Assembly (NCBI GenBank): GCA_022559845.1
Contig: CM040121.1
Coordinates: 506,644,566-506,708,565, forward strand
Reading direction: 5' to 3'
Source: Amorphophallus konjac
Taxonomy: Eukaryota; Streptophyta; Magnoliopsida; Alismatales; Araceae
Length of the DNA: 64,000 nucleotides
The notes under the pieces are model-generated. The model searched no databases and was not told the DNA's origin. It was given only the letters and a program-made list of their open reading frames with translations. Below are positions 11,755 through 22,235 of this stretch, in pieces; position 1 is the first letter of the stretch; every line of letters starts with the position of its first letter. Made by a program: the position numbers and the translations under genes.

Positions 11755-12027
11755 TAGACATGGAATGCAATGTACATACTTTTGGAATGTATAGACATGG
11801 GCTATGTAGACTTATTATGTGTAGACATGGAATGTACAGATTTTGACAATGCTTGGACTTAGGAAATGTATAGACATGGGGAATGTACAGACTTTGTGAA
11901 ATGTATAGACTTTGAAGGAATGTATAGACTTGGGATGCTTGGACTTTGGGGAACGTATGGACTTTGAGAATGTATAGGCTTGGGACTTATGAATCTATAG
12001 ACTTTGGGACTTATGAATGTATAGACT
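11755..12027. repeat. TGTATAGACTT motif array, left part
   Basis: About ten copies of TGTATAGACTT/TGTACAGACTT variants spaced 15-40 bp apart. The array continues at 15315-15800 and was split by the insertion 12028-15314. The duplication AGACT (12023-12027) lies inside one motif copy. Confidence 0.85.
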
Positions 12028-12410
12028 TGTTGACGTCAAAAAAAAATGATGATAATGATCATGCGGCATGCACATCTCAGCACTCGAGAGCAAGTCGAAG
12101 ACGGAAGGGCCGAGTAAACCTTATGCCTCCTTCAAGCAGGACGAATACCTACCCGGTGCTCCGTCACCTGACAAAGAATCCCCTCGTGTTGAAGAGACAG
12201 CCCCGGCTCTCCAGTCGGCATTGCCAAAGGCTGAATCAAAAGAAACCCGGGAATTTAAACACGTGTTCGGCGCGCGCCGGGGTTCGCTCGAAGTTCCAAA
12301 TCGGGATGCAGAGGCCCTGAACTAAACACCCCGACGGCGGTGCATTACGACTAAAGCAATACAGGAGGATAAGCATCCATCTGAATAGCCGCGAAGCCGA
12401 GACGAAGTCT

Positions 12411-12690
12411 AAACCGGCGCGCCCTTATATGGTCTTTAAACCGGCGCGCCCCTTCCAATAGCCTTAAACCAGCGCGCCCCTAAGGGGGCCTTAAACCGGC
12501 GCGCCCTTTACAAGATGCTAGTCCGGCGCGCCCCATGAACTCCCTTGCTTTATGTTAAAACGGCATGCTCCCGTTGAAGGGCCACCCCTTTGAATGCACT
12601 AAACCGGCGCGCCCATTTTGGAGTGCTAATACGGCGTGCTTAGTTTAGAAACAAGCCTTTCTCTGAGGCCTTTATCCGGCGTGCAGTGAA
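12411..12690. repeat. Array of AAACCGGCGCGCCCC motifs, U3 side
   Basis: Nine units about 25-40 bp apart (near 12411, 12439, 12466, 12492, 12522, 12558, 12600, 12629, 12673), each centred on GGCGCGCC or a one- or two-base variant such as GGCGTGC or GGCATGC. Spacers are unrelated. The array lies upstream of the TATA box at 13101. Confidence 0.85.
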
Positions 12691-13100
12691 GCCATCCCGT
12701 CATCAATGCGGTCGCCTATTTCCTGGGAATGACATGATGACGAAGAAGCCTAAAATGGTTAAAGCTCCCACTTCGATCCTGCGGGCAACCGAGCATATGC
12801 CGTGAATGGAAGTTCTCGAGCCCCATCCCGCCAAACGCTCATTCCGTCGATCGGCCGCCCATCCTCCGGCAAATGATGATAGCAACGTGGCTCGCGATGG
12901 ATGTGCCAGCGGAGGAGGAGGAGGCTATGCCTCTGCCCCCCCTCCCGATCACACCATAGCCTCGCAGGAGGTGACGTCGACAGCAGCAGCAGGGCAACGT
13001 CACCAACGTCAGCAGTAGCAGTGGTGGTTGCGGGAAACAAGGAACCAACGGGAGGAAGAAGAATCCAGAGGGCATCCCTCCAAAAACAGGGCCTCCGGCC

Positions 13101-13110
13101 CCTATAAAAG
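13101..13110 (+). promoter_or_regulatory. TATA box of gypsy LTR unit
   Basis: CTATAAAAGG within GC-rich sequence, about 1.07 kb from the LTR start. It is followed by purine-rich and pyrimidine-rich leader sequence. Confidence 0.6.
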
Positions 13111-13974
13111 GAGCGCCCAGGCGAAGCTTAAATGGGTTGGAAGGTTGAAGGGGGAGAAACTCCTTGAAGCCCGAAGCCAGTGTTCCTGTGAGAGCGAAGT
13201 GAAGTGAGAAAAGAGAAGGAGAGAGCAGAGAGTGAGGTGAGGGAGATACAGCTCTCCTCTCCCCTTTGTTTCTTTTTCTTTCCTCCGATGTATTCTTCCC
13301 TTCGGTTCTTTTCTTTAGATGCATGAAGAGCCCATGTATTTGCACCCCTTCGTGGTGAAATGAAAACGATCCTTCGGGAGATCCTTTTTTTTTTTTAAGA
13401 TGTTGCATCTTCTTCTCCCCCTTTGGAATACGTTCAGGCTGTAGCCCCTCCCTTTCTACTTGGCCTCCAGCGTTTCTGATCTCCCTCCCCACTTGTTCCC
13501 CTTCGAGGGATCATTACCCGTGAGTCGTGAGAGCTCTTGAAGGCTAGTCCTCGAGCTTTTCCACACTCACACTTGGGTTATCGGACCGCGTGAGGTCTAC
13601 ATTTTGAGGTTCACCCTGGAGCAATCCACTTGGTGTTCCTCTATTTTCTCTGGCAATCGTCAGTCTGGGGGAGGTGCTGCCCAAATTTTGCCAGAGGAAG
13701 AACATGTAAGAACAGAGAATGCGTAAGAACAGACAGACAAACACACTAAACCACTGAGACAAACTAAACTTCCAAGTTCCTGCACAGCAAACTATTCTAA
13801 TAAAACACTCGAATCATCATGACAATCCACCTGAACAAACACTTAAAACACTTAAATCTTCTTTCCACAAACATAATTCATCAATAAGATGAACAAACCA
13901 ATCATTAAATCAACTTGCAGTTGAAGGAAAGAAGAAACAGAGCATAAACGGGTTGAAAGGAAGCTATACAATGC

Positions 13975-14290
13975 TTAATCCGGCGCCCCCTAATCCGGCG
14001 TGGGTTAATCCGGCGTGCTACCCCCCCCCCCCCCCCCCGCGCCGGTTTAACCCCACACTCAAAACCCATTTTATTTTCCTTGCAGCTATCCGGCGCGCCC
14101 CCTTTGCATTAGCCCATTAAACCGGCGCGCTACATTGTTCATTGCCTATTCCGGCGCGTCCTTGGAACCTCTTCCTTCTTGCCATAGAACCGGCGCCCCC
14201 CCCCCCCCTTTACATCCTTAACCGGCGCGCCCCTCTTAATACACTTAAACCGGCGCCCCATCCCCTTTGCTTTCTCAATCCGGCGTGCCT
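13975..14290. repeat. Second CCGGCGCGCCCC array, with poly-C tracts
   Basis: About eleven units of TAAWCCGGCGYGCC type, one inverted (near 14040). Poly-C runs lie at about 14022-14038 and 14198-14208. It is the same motif family as 12411-12690 but downstream of the TATA box. Confidence 0.8.
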
Positions 14291-14383
14291 GGAAGAGAGA
14301 AGGTGATCAAGAAAATAAAAGAAAACATGCAATTCAAGTTAATAGAAAACTAATCAAAAGTCTCCCCTCCACTATAATCCAAA

Positions 14384-14483
14384 TTTTGTTCCGGGGGCGC
14401 TTCCCCCGGAAACCCCCGCAAGGGGCGCTACCCCCGGAACCCCACGACCTGACCGCGCAGGTCGATCCGCGTGCGAGGGTGCA
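14384..14483. repeat. GC-rich hairpin cassette, copy A
   Basis: About 100 bp starting TTTGTTCCGGGGGCG and ending GCGAGGGTGCA. It contains three inverted repeats: CCGGGGG/CCCCCGG, CCCCCG/GGGGCG and GACCTG/CAGGTC. It is nearly identical to 20281-20382, which lies in an unrelated LTR, and its right half also occurs at 62681-62728. Confidence 0.8.
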
Positions 14484-15213
14484 TGTTGCCGAGTTTTGGC
14501 TTTATACTTAACAACCCGCTCCCCCGGACTGAGTGCGAAGAGAAACTCAATGATGCCTTGTGGTATCGGACGTGGACCTCGGGACTCCCGACATGGTCAT
14601 GATCCATGCACCTCTTGGGCCGATAGTTCATCAGCTTGACCCACTTCTCCCGGGATCCTATCCCGCACCCACATGAAACGTGCCGTACCTATGGCAGATA
14701 TCCGAATGTCTTTGTTGTTACCTTCGATGCTTCGAATATGGACTCTCGACCGAATACTGGATTGTCTGTTAGTGACTGATACATATATATACCGGGATCT
14801 AATCCCGCACTTTTATTAAATTCGCCGCACTCGCAGCAAGTATTTGTATGGTTTTTGAACACTGTTTTACATACTGATGCGGAGGGTTTAAATCATGTCA
14901 ACCCAACTCACATGCTTTAATGAAAAATGATCTTTAGGTCATTTGACCCCTTTTCTTGGCGATTAATCAGAGGTCTTCCCCTCTCCGAGGGGATGTAATT
15001 AACGTCGCGGCCTTTATGGCGCGTCGGGTCTCCAGTCCCGACCCGATATCCACAATCATCTGATCAGTCAGATGGAGCGCACCCCGGGCTTCGGACCACT
15101 CCAGTCTTGAAGCCCGAACACATTGTCACCTAGGTGACTGGCACGCCCTCGCACTAGATAAACCGATAAAAAGACCACCAATATCCCGATACCTTCACAC
15201 CCGAAACTTAGTG

Positions 15214-15233
15214 CGTTCCACAAGCTGGCACGC
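15214..15233 (+). promoter_or_regulatory. Probable primer binding site
   Basis: TGGCACGCCCGGTGGGAC follows the first CCACA terminus. The TGG start and position fit a tRNA primer site. I do not assign the tRNA. Confidence 0.5.
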
Positions 15234-15314
15234 CCGGTGGGACAGATGATCCCGAATCGATATAACCATCGATACCACGATATTTTCGTCCAACGAAATT
15301 TAGTGCGTTCCACA

Positions 15315-15900
15315 AGACTCTATGAATGTATAGACTTGTGACTTATGAATGTATAGACTCGTGTGCTTGGAATTGGATGTATGGACTCTATGGAGGTATG
15401 GACTTTGAGAATGTATAGACTCTATGAAGGTATGGACTTTGGACTTATGAATGTATGGACTCTATGAAGGGAATGAATAGACTTTGAGAATGTGCAGACT
15501 CATGTGCTTGGAATTGGATGTATAGACTTGGAGAGTGTATGGACTTGGAACGTGAGATGCTTGGAGAGTGTATGGACTTGGAGCAATGTATAGACTCTAT
15601 GCTTAAGATGTATGGATTGTATAGACTCTATGCAATGTATTGACTTATGATTAAGATGGATGAAATGTATAGACTCTATGCAATGTATAGACTCTATGCA
15701 ATGTATGGACTTATTGAATGTATAGACTCTATGGAAAGTATGGATTTGGAGAATGAATGGATGTATAGACTCTATGGAAAGTATGGACGGACGTGCTGAG
15801 GCGGATGGAATGTTAGGACAGATTTTGACAATGCTTAGACGGATGTTTAGACGGATGGAATGCTAGGACAGATTTTGACAACGCTTAGATGGACTTTGAC
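15315..15900. repeat. TGTATAGACTT motif array, right part
   Basis: Roughly twenty copies of TGTATAGACTC/T and TGTATGGACTT variants, followed by a few GGATGGAATGYTAGGACAG units near 15805-15880. It continues the array at 11755-12027. The stretch 15900-16200 has no gene. Confidence 0.8.
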
Positions 15901-16196
15901 AATGCACCTACAACGCTTAAGCTTATGCTAATATGCATCCAACGATAAAAGAATGCGAATGGTCGGGCATTATTTGAACTTATGATCTTGATCGTAGGTT
16001 CGTGTCAATCCAAGCATTTCCAGACTTGCACAACCTGCACCTCTGCACTTCAAAGCTCGTTAGCTCATTAGAAAAATTATCAGCTCAGGACAGTTCACAA
16101 TGTGATCGTAAGTGCATAATATGAACAATTCTATCAAGATTTAACAGCACTTAAGTTCATGAATAATCAAAGCAATTTAAAAGCATAAGCTCGGAA

Positions 16197-16385
16197 ACTG
16201 ACGACCCTTTACAGAGGTGTCAAAACAAGAAATGACGACTGGCATTGGGGCGTTAATTACAATTGAGGTTTGATTTGGAATTGGACCGCAAATGATGCCT
16301 TCCAGGGAGGCGCTAAATGAATGACGACGCTGAGTGTGTCGTCAATTAAAGAAATGACGCCAAAGGGCAAGTCGTTAATTAACTA
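16197..16385. repeat. Dyad array upstream of PMD1, about 5 units
   Basis: Five units of TGACGAC/TGACGCC...CGTCAATT or CGTTAATT type, the clearest ending at about 16350 and 16380. The array ends about 90 bp before the PMD1 TATA box. Confidence 0.75.
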
Positions 16386-16470
16386 TTTTCGTTTCCTGCT
16401 CGGAATTAAGCTTCCAGCAACTCATTTGATTCAAGCACAAACCATGATATCCGTTAGTGTTCTAAAACAT

Positions 16471-16478
16471 TATAAAAG
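16471..16478 (+). promoter_or_regulatory. TATA box of antisense gene PMD1
   Basis: TATAAAAG, about 116 bp before the first plausible ATG (16587). A plus-strand promoter inside a minus-strand retrotransposon indicates independent expression of the antisense gene. Confidence 0.6.
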
Positions 16479-16586
16479 GCAACTGTTCGTCTCCAGAGCA
16501 CACCAATCAATTGAGCTAACAGAGAATCGAAGCAACAGAGGTATCAGATTTAGCAGAAGAACTTGCAGAGAACAACTAACAGGAAG

Positions 16587-18012
16587 ATGAACAACATGAT
16601 GCAGAAGCAAAGGCCTTCCAAGAAGCCAAGGATGAGCTTTCCACGGATTTCTGAAGTTCCAGGCCATATTAGTGGGAGAATTGCTAAGTAAGTGTTCTTA
16701 TGTTAAAGCTTTTATTTTGTTCTTCTTCCTTCTTCCTTCTTCCTTTTCGAAATTTCTGATTGCATTCTTCTTCTTTTTCTTCTTTCTTTTATGTTTTCAG
16801 GATTACCCAATTGTTCCTGGTCCAAGGAGATTTCTCAAGATTAAGTGGCTTCCTTTATTACTCTCCAAGCTCTCATTAGACATGAAATCCTTCCTCTCAA
16901 GGTGGCACCTTCTTGGCCTCATAACCCATGCTACCCATTATAATGACATTCACTTAGATTGGGCCTCCATTGGAGCTCTTATAGAATTGTGGCACCCTCA
17001 CACCCACACATTCCTCTTCCCAACCTTTGAAGCTACTATTCTCCTAGAAGAAGTAGAGGCACTCTTAGGCTTGAGGAAGATGAAACAAGGAGAGGAATCA
17101 AGGATGGCTCATATGGCTAGACCAATACAAGCTCAAGACATACTCACTAGCCTTATTCAAAGCCCAAATCTAGTGAACCAAATTAAAGCTCATAAGGGAA
17201 TCAATCTTCTAAAGCTAGCTTCATGGGTATACAAGAATATGGACAAGACCCAAGAGGATGAAGACTTGTTGGAGAGGGTGATGAAGGGATTCGTTATATG
17301 CATAGCGGGAGCTCTCTTATTCCCTTCAATGGAAGACCACCTAGAGGAGCACCACCTAAGTGCCATAGCTAGCATATGGGAGGGAAAAAGAATAGGTCCG
17401 GCGATACTAGCCAACCTATACAATGGGCTTACCTCGGCTTCCTTAGGACGGCCCCTCTATGGGTCAATGCTCCTTCTCTCTTGTTGGGTGGACCACCACC
17501 TAAAGTTTGACCCATGCCAAGAGACTCAAGCGGCCTCCAAGATATTCTCAAAAAGCCCACTTCGATATATGACAAATTCTTTAGGCCTATGTCAGAGAGT
17601 AACCAATCGAGTACCCAAGCTTAAGAAGGGAAGTGACTACTTCAAAACAATGCCAAAGAGCGGTTTTACTTGCACACCGGGGTTTCTCAAAACCCAAGAA
17701 CTTCGCTCAAGGCTCTCCTCCGACATAGAGCTTTGGTTGATTGGCGGGACCGACTTCGTCCTCTACAATGCACACCGGTGCCTCCCACAGCTCGGGCTAC
17801 CTCGGCACCTCTTTAAAGAACCTTCTCACCTACCTCCACTCAAAAGAAGGGAATTGTGCTCAAGTGGAGATCGAGAAGAAATCAAGACAATAATGGCTCA
17901 ATGGAAGGTTGGACTGCTCCAAAAGTCCAAGGCACGTGTAGAAGAAGAGGAAGACAAATGCAAGTCATATGTACTAGCACTTAGGAAGATAAGGCCTATG
18001 ATGGCTCATTAA
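16587..18012 (+). CDS. PMD1, plant mobile domain protein encoded antisense in Tat element
   Basis: A 113-bp intron is likely: donor GTAAGT at 16688 and an acceptor after a long pyrimidine tract at 16800. The main exon 16801-18012 is open for about 403 codons to TAA at 18010. It shows the plant mobile domain signature: a tryptophan-rich start (KIKWLPLLLSKLS), the LWHPHTHTFLFPTFEATI stretch and LEEVEALLGL. PMD proteins such as host MAIN and MAIL1 act in heterochromatin silencing, and elements carry captured copies; this copy's role is unknown. Exon 1 would start at 16587 and is lysine/arginine-rich (QKQRPSKKPRM), but it ends out of phase with exon 2. Either one base is lost, exon 1 is untranslated, or translation starts at ATG 16882. 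Neighbouring dyad arrays flank the gene on both sides. Confidence 0.7.
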
Positions 18013-18038
18013 ATGTAATCATGAGTTTCCTTCAATGA

Positions 18039-18044
18039 AATAAA
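18039..18044 (+). terminator. Poly(A) signal of PMD1
   Basis: AATAAA 27 bp after the PMD1 stop codon. It is conserved in the outer copy at 52085-52090. Confidence 0.6.
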
Positions 18045-18127
18045 GATTCCTTTCTTATTTGAGCCAAAACAATGCATTTATGATGTGATTCTGTCTGAAG
18101 AAACTGAGCTACAGGCTCTCTGTTCTG

Positions 18128-18565
18128 AGCAGCGCCTTCACGTAGGGCGTCAATTGCTTAAACCACGCCTTCAATAATGTCATCAATTGCATTAAATCAA
18201 TTCCTTAAAATACTTCAAAAACCACAAATGACGCCCTCAACGACAGGCGTTTATTAATTCGTGCCCCCAGGAAAGGCGTTAATTTCTTTAAATTCCTTAA
18301 AATTGTTTTCAAAATAAATCCTCAATTGCATAAAATAGACGCCCTTACATACGTCGTGTATTATTCAACAGACGCCCGCCCTCATCAGCGTCAAATTCAA
18401 ATGGTAATTATTATGATCAATCAAATCTATCACTTCCCCATTAATGCACCTGACGACGGTTGCAAATTCCCACGCAAACAAAAATGACGCCAAGCCTCAG
18501 GTCGTTAAATAAACAAACCATGCCCTTCCTCAGACCGTCAATTAATCAAATAACGGCTTCCCTTC
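18128..18565. repeat. Dyad array between PMD1 and PMD2, about 10 units
   Basis: About ten units such as GCGCCTTCACGTAGGGCGTC near 18131 and GACGCCAAGCCTCAGGTCGT near 18486. Several arms are imperfect. It occupies the PMD2 promoter side and matches the outer array at 52197-52637 in position. Confidence 0.75.
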
Positions 18566-19985
18566 GGGCGTCAATTCTTTTCGACCGTTAAAACCCCTTT
18601 TCCCTCCTTCTTCTCCTTCCTTCGTTCATTTCTTTCCCTCTTTTCTGCAAACCCTAACAAACCCTAACCGAGCCCCCCCCCCCCCCATTTTCCTCCATTC
18701 TATCTCTCTCATTCTCACTCTCTCCCTTCTCGAACCCATGGCGGGCGGCGCATAGAAACGCCAATGGGTGAGCGCCCCCTTGGTAGTGGACCTAGGCAAC
18801 GAAGACCAAGCCGTGGAGGAGGTTCCTCCCGCGGTGGCCGAAGACGCTCCGGCGGTGGAGCACGAAGACGAAGAAAGGGAAGATGGAGAAGAAGAAGAAG
18901 GAGATGATGATGAGGACGACGAAGACGACGATGAAGAAGGCAAAGGGGATGAAGAAGAAGAAGAAGTGTTGTGTAGTGGACAGCGGATCTAGAGGGGAGG
19001 GGTGAATAGATCTTCCCCTCTTTTCATAATGTAACCCTCTATATAGCTAGATGAGATAAATTACTGCGGAATATAACTAGCTAAACGAAGGACACAACAA
19101 TTTGCTTAGCAAGATGATTACTAATATATCGATTCGAACCTAAGCATGCATTTAGAACGAAGCAATCACACAAACAAACCACAACACATGAGATTTTAAG
19201 GTGGTTCGGACTGAATCCCCAGTCCTACGTCCACCCCTCACCAAATTCGGTGAGGCTCCACTAATGCCACGCACTGAACCGCAAATCGGAAAGACCACCG
19301 ATTGCCTTCCTACTAACCACCTGGTAGGGACGTCAACAATGCAGATCGGACAACCTCCGATTGCCTTCCTACTAACCACCGGTAGGGACGATTCTCAGAT
19401 TCAATTGTTTGTATAAAATAAAAAAGAGAACAAATATGAAATCACTCAAACAAGATATAGAGTATGCTCAAAGAAAAGAATCTTGTCTGAGTTGCAGAAG
19501 CTTGAATCGGATGCTTTGACGGTGTCTTCTTTCTTGCAGGATGATCTTCCTTGAACCTCTTCTAGTTGATGAAGAAGACGATGGATGTAGCTTCAATCTT
19601 CCTTTTGATCTTCTTGAGTCGATGAAGAGGATGTAGGATGCAGCTTAGATCACCCTCGAGAGCCTTGATTCCTTCTTCTTCCTTGGAGGTTGAGATGGCT
19701 TCAGATCTGGACTTGAATGCCTTGAATGGATGAAGAACTTCCTCCCGAAACACTGTTCACGGAGGTGCTACAGTACCTCGAAAATGAGCTCCCTTGATCT
19801 CCCTTGAAGCCTTTTTTTTCTAATCCCTCAAGTGAGAGTTTTATAGACCTTGAATGGTCTATAGACAAGCCTCAGACCATATCCACAATTTGTGGGTGAT
19901 TAGGTGACTTTTGGATTAAAGAAATCCATGTTGAATGGCCCTTTTCGAAGTTGGAAACAAAGTCAACATGAAGGCTCGGGGCTGG

Positions 19986-20140
19986 CAGTCGACCTGCAGC
20001 TCCTGGCGGTCGACCGCTACTATGAAATGTTGTAGACGAATGGCCCCTGGGATTTCCGGTCGACCGCTACTGAAACTCGTGCAGGCTGGCAGTTGCTGGC
20101 TGGGGCGGTCGACCGCCCCTGTGCTAGCGGTCGACCGCCA
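19986..20140. repeat. GCGGTCGACCGC palindrome cluster
   Basis: GGCGGTCGACCGC at about 20005, CCGGTCGACCGC at 20056, the perfect palindrome GGCGGTCGACCGCC at 20104-20117 and GCGGTCGACCGCC at 20127-20139, plus a diverged AGTCGACCTG at 19987. Spacers are unrelated. Confidence 0.85.
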
Positions 20141-20280
20141 GCTGGGCAGAACCCGGATTTTCCCGGGTTGGTCCGTTAACTATCTTAGCTCCGCCGCTTA
20201 ACTCTTTTAGTAGCCCGTGCATGTTTGTGGCATCGCCCTTGACAGTCTTGAAGATTTTATTATTGAGTCTTCAATCAAAT

Positions 20281-20382
20281 TTTTGTTCCGGGGGCTCCGC
20301 CCCAGGAAACCCCCGCAAGGGGCGCTGCCCCCTTGACCCCCGCGACCTGACCGCGCAGGTCGATCCGCGTGCGAGGGCGCAA
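20281..20382. repeat. GC-rich hairpin cassette, copy B
   Basis: Starts TTTTGTTCCGGGGGCTCCGC and ends GCGAGGGCGCA. Closely similar to 14384-14483 although the host LTRs are unrelated. Confidence 0.8.
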
Positions 20383-20822
20383 CATTGAGCTTTCACTTGT
20401 CCATTCATTTGCATATCTATCATGAACACAACAGCACATATGTCAGTCATATAAGAGTGAAAAACAACAATGACTAATATTGTTTAGCCATTATCAAAAC
20501 CAAGAATACCACAGAATGCATATGACCATAGAATGATGTCGAATGACCCAAGTGACCACAGAATGACTCAAATGACTTCAGGGACACAACAAGAAGAACA
20601 AGGAGGAGAGGAAGGAGAAGGAGAGGAACCGTCGGTGGCGGCGATGGTCGTTCCACGCCCCGGCCAACCCCGACGACCACGGCAACCAAGGCAAATCATC
20701 CGTGGAGGATTGATCGTGCCCGAGCGACGCAAGGTAGGCCCCCAACCCTCTATTTTCCATTTTATTTTCATTTTCCATCAATTTCCATAGCTATTGGTCT
20801 CGGTTGAGGGAAAACCAGACAA

Positions 20823-21306
20823 ATGACGCCCCCAGGGGTGCTGTCAATTAAAAAGACGCCCAGACCTGGGTCGTCAATTCCATTATTTTAATTTCTGAAA
20901 CTGATTAATGTGAAAAACACGCCCTACAACATGTCGTTATTTTAAATTTCACCATGTTTATTCATTTTTTTATCAATTTTCATGCCATTTCATTTATTTA
21001 AAACACATGTGCCTCTGTTTATTTCATTTCGCATGTTTGATTAACTTGGAAACCTCAGAAAACAACGCCCCCCATTGGGGCGTCAATTCATTAAGCAGCG
21101 ACCACGGGCGTGGTCATCAATTCAGAATTTTCTTCGAATTAAGAAATTAATTTCAAAACAGCGCTCCCCATAGGGGCGTCATTTAAGAAAACAACGACCC
21201 TGGGTGGGTCGTCAATTTAAATTTCATAGACATACATCTTAAAACTACGCCTCTCTTAGGGGCGTCAATTGGTTAAACCATGACCTAGATTTGGTCGTCA
21301 ATTAAA
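20823..21306. repeat. Dyad array in PMD2 intron 1, inner copy, 9 units
   Basis: Nine units alternating between a CGCC...GGCG type and a CGACC...GGTCG type. Examples are AACGCCCCCCATTGGGGCGT near 21063 and CGACCCTGGGTGGGTCG near 21194. Each ends GTCAATT or a close variant. Units 4-5, 6-7 and 8-9 form A-B pairs about 55-65 bp long. The array is colinear with the outer intron array 53265-53762. Confidence 0.85.
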
Positions 21307-21384
21307 GAGAGAGCAAATGCAGCATCAAACTAATATCCACATGAAAAACTTAAGCGAGAATTTTTATTTTTGTTGTATGCAGGG

Positions 21385-22235
21385 TGATGTGACACAACCC
21401 GTCGGACTTAAGTTTGCAAGCAATCGAACCGAACGGCGGACCCACTCAAGCGGATTCACCCGCGTCGCGCACACCCGGGTCCGTAGGTGGACTGGCGATA
21501 GTGGTGAGGGTCCGAGGATGGACCTCGCCTTTCCGGGGATTTGACTAGCTTGGGCTGAACCCCTAAGGGCCTGGGATGCCCAAATTCCGTAGGCGGCCAG
21601 CACGCCAAGGGCGTGGGATGTAGTGGCTCTCTCACAACTCGCTCCGCGGTGGCACTCAAATTGATGATATTTTGAGATTGGGCACTCACTCACCGACCGA
21701 CGGCACTAAGAAGCATTACTAAACAAGCAAAGTAATTCCAGTAGAGTAGGGCAACCCGAAGCTCACCTGATCGGTGTGAAGACACCGATCCCGGTCGGAG
21801 ACGAGGGCGATCGGGGAGCGTGGGCTACCCGCACGGCGCGCCGATGTTGCTTCAGCCGACGACCTGCTAGTACAAAACTACTCCTCGCACAGGAGGGTGA
21901 TCGTGGGGTGGGGGTTAAGCTTATTACAATCAAAACTACCTCCACGCAGGGAGGGGCCTTCAGCCGGCCAAGCGGAGTGGGGAATTATGCAAGAAAACTC
22001 GACTTTCCGAACTCCGCCGATTCTACCAATCTTCAGGTTCGCTGGACAGGGAGTCGATGATGATGCTGCCACAGACTCCACGGAACTCCAAACTTGACGA
22101 AACAGGTGCCAAAAGTTTCCTAACTGACAGAGGATGATGTCTGAATTTTTTGGGAAGCTCTGAAACTCGGGGCTGACCGATCCGGCGACTGGAATAGGAC
22201 AGCAACGTTCTGTCTCTGGCTGGTGCAGAACTGGT
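21385..22235 (-). repeat. Truncated LTR of gypsy tandem
   Basis: 851 bp matching the starts of the LTRs at 23095 and 28001. The match stops at GCAGAACTGGT. About 22 bp of filler (22236-22257) joins it to interior sequence equivalent to 27164 onward, which is the deletion scar. Confidence 0.85.

Larger units (their letters stand above)
12028..15314 (+). mobile_element. Ty3/gypsy LTR unit, internally deleted or solo LTR with tail
   Basis: 3287 bp with AGACT duplications at 12023-12027 and 15315-15319 and termini TGTTG...CCACA. A TATA box at 13101-13110 gives a plus orientation. The sequence TTAGTGCGTTCCACA occurs twice, ending about 15213 and at 15314. Right after the first comes TGGCACGCCCGGTGGGAC, which looks like a primer site. 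I read this as a 3.2-kb 5' LTR, a primer site, a large internal deletion and the last bases of the 3' LTR. The frames at 12703-13492 are shadows in the LTR. Confidence 0.6.
18967..20591 (-). mobile_element. Solo LTR, copia-type
   Basis: 1625 bp, TGTTG...CAACA, with the duplication AGAAG at 18962-18966 and 20592-20596. The left end is related to the gag-only copia LTR: both read GATTCAGAGG/GATCTAGAGG then GGGGTGAATAGAT/GGGGTGAATGAAT, and both share GGTGGTTCGG...CCTACGTCCACC (about 19201-19236). No internal region, primer site or second LTR is present. Confidence 0.85.
18738..20733 (+). pseudogene. PMD2 exon 1 (acidic), inner copy, split by solo LTR
   Basis: ATG at 18738. The exon is 18738-18966 joined to 20597-20733, 366 bp and a whole number of codons, ending at donor AAG|GTAGG. 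It encodes a short basic start, then a valine/alanine-rich segment, then a long run of aspartate and glutamate, then an arginine/proline-rich end (RQPRQIIRGGLIVPERRK). An in-frame TAG at 18753 disrupts this copy. The solo LTR 18967-20591 inserted in the acidic run. The homologous outer exon is 52775-53155. An acidic domain fits a nuclear or chromatin role, but that is inference. Confidence 0.7.

Noticed and set aside
12411..12690. CRISPR-like spaced repeats
   Set aside because: Motif is 8-15 bp, spacing varies, and it is inside a plant LTR with target duplications.
12839..13492. 217-residue minus-strand frame
   Set aside because: Lies across the TATA box and leader of a gypsy LTR; low complexity, no homology to any other frame here.
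14384..14483. Organelle DNA insertion
   Set aside because: The GC-rich hairpins look organellar, but the segment is short and embedded at two places in LTRs; no organelle gene is seen.
18626..18943. Poly-serine minus-strand frame (also 52712-53177)
   Set aside because: Antisense of the acidic PMD2 exon 1.
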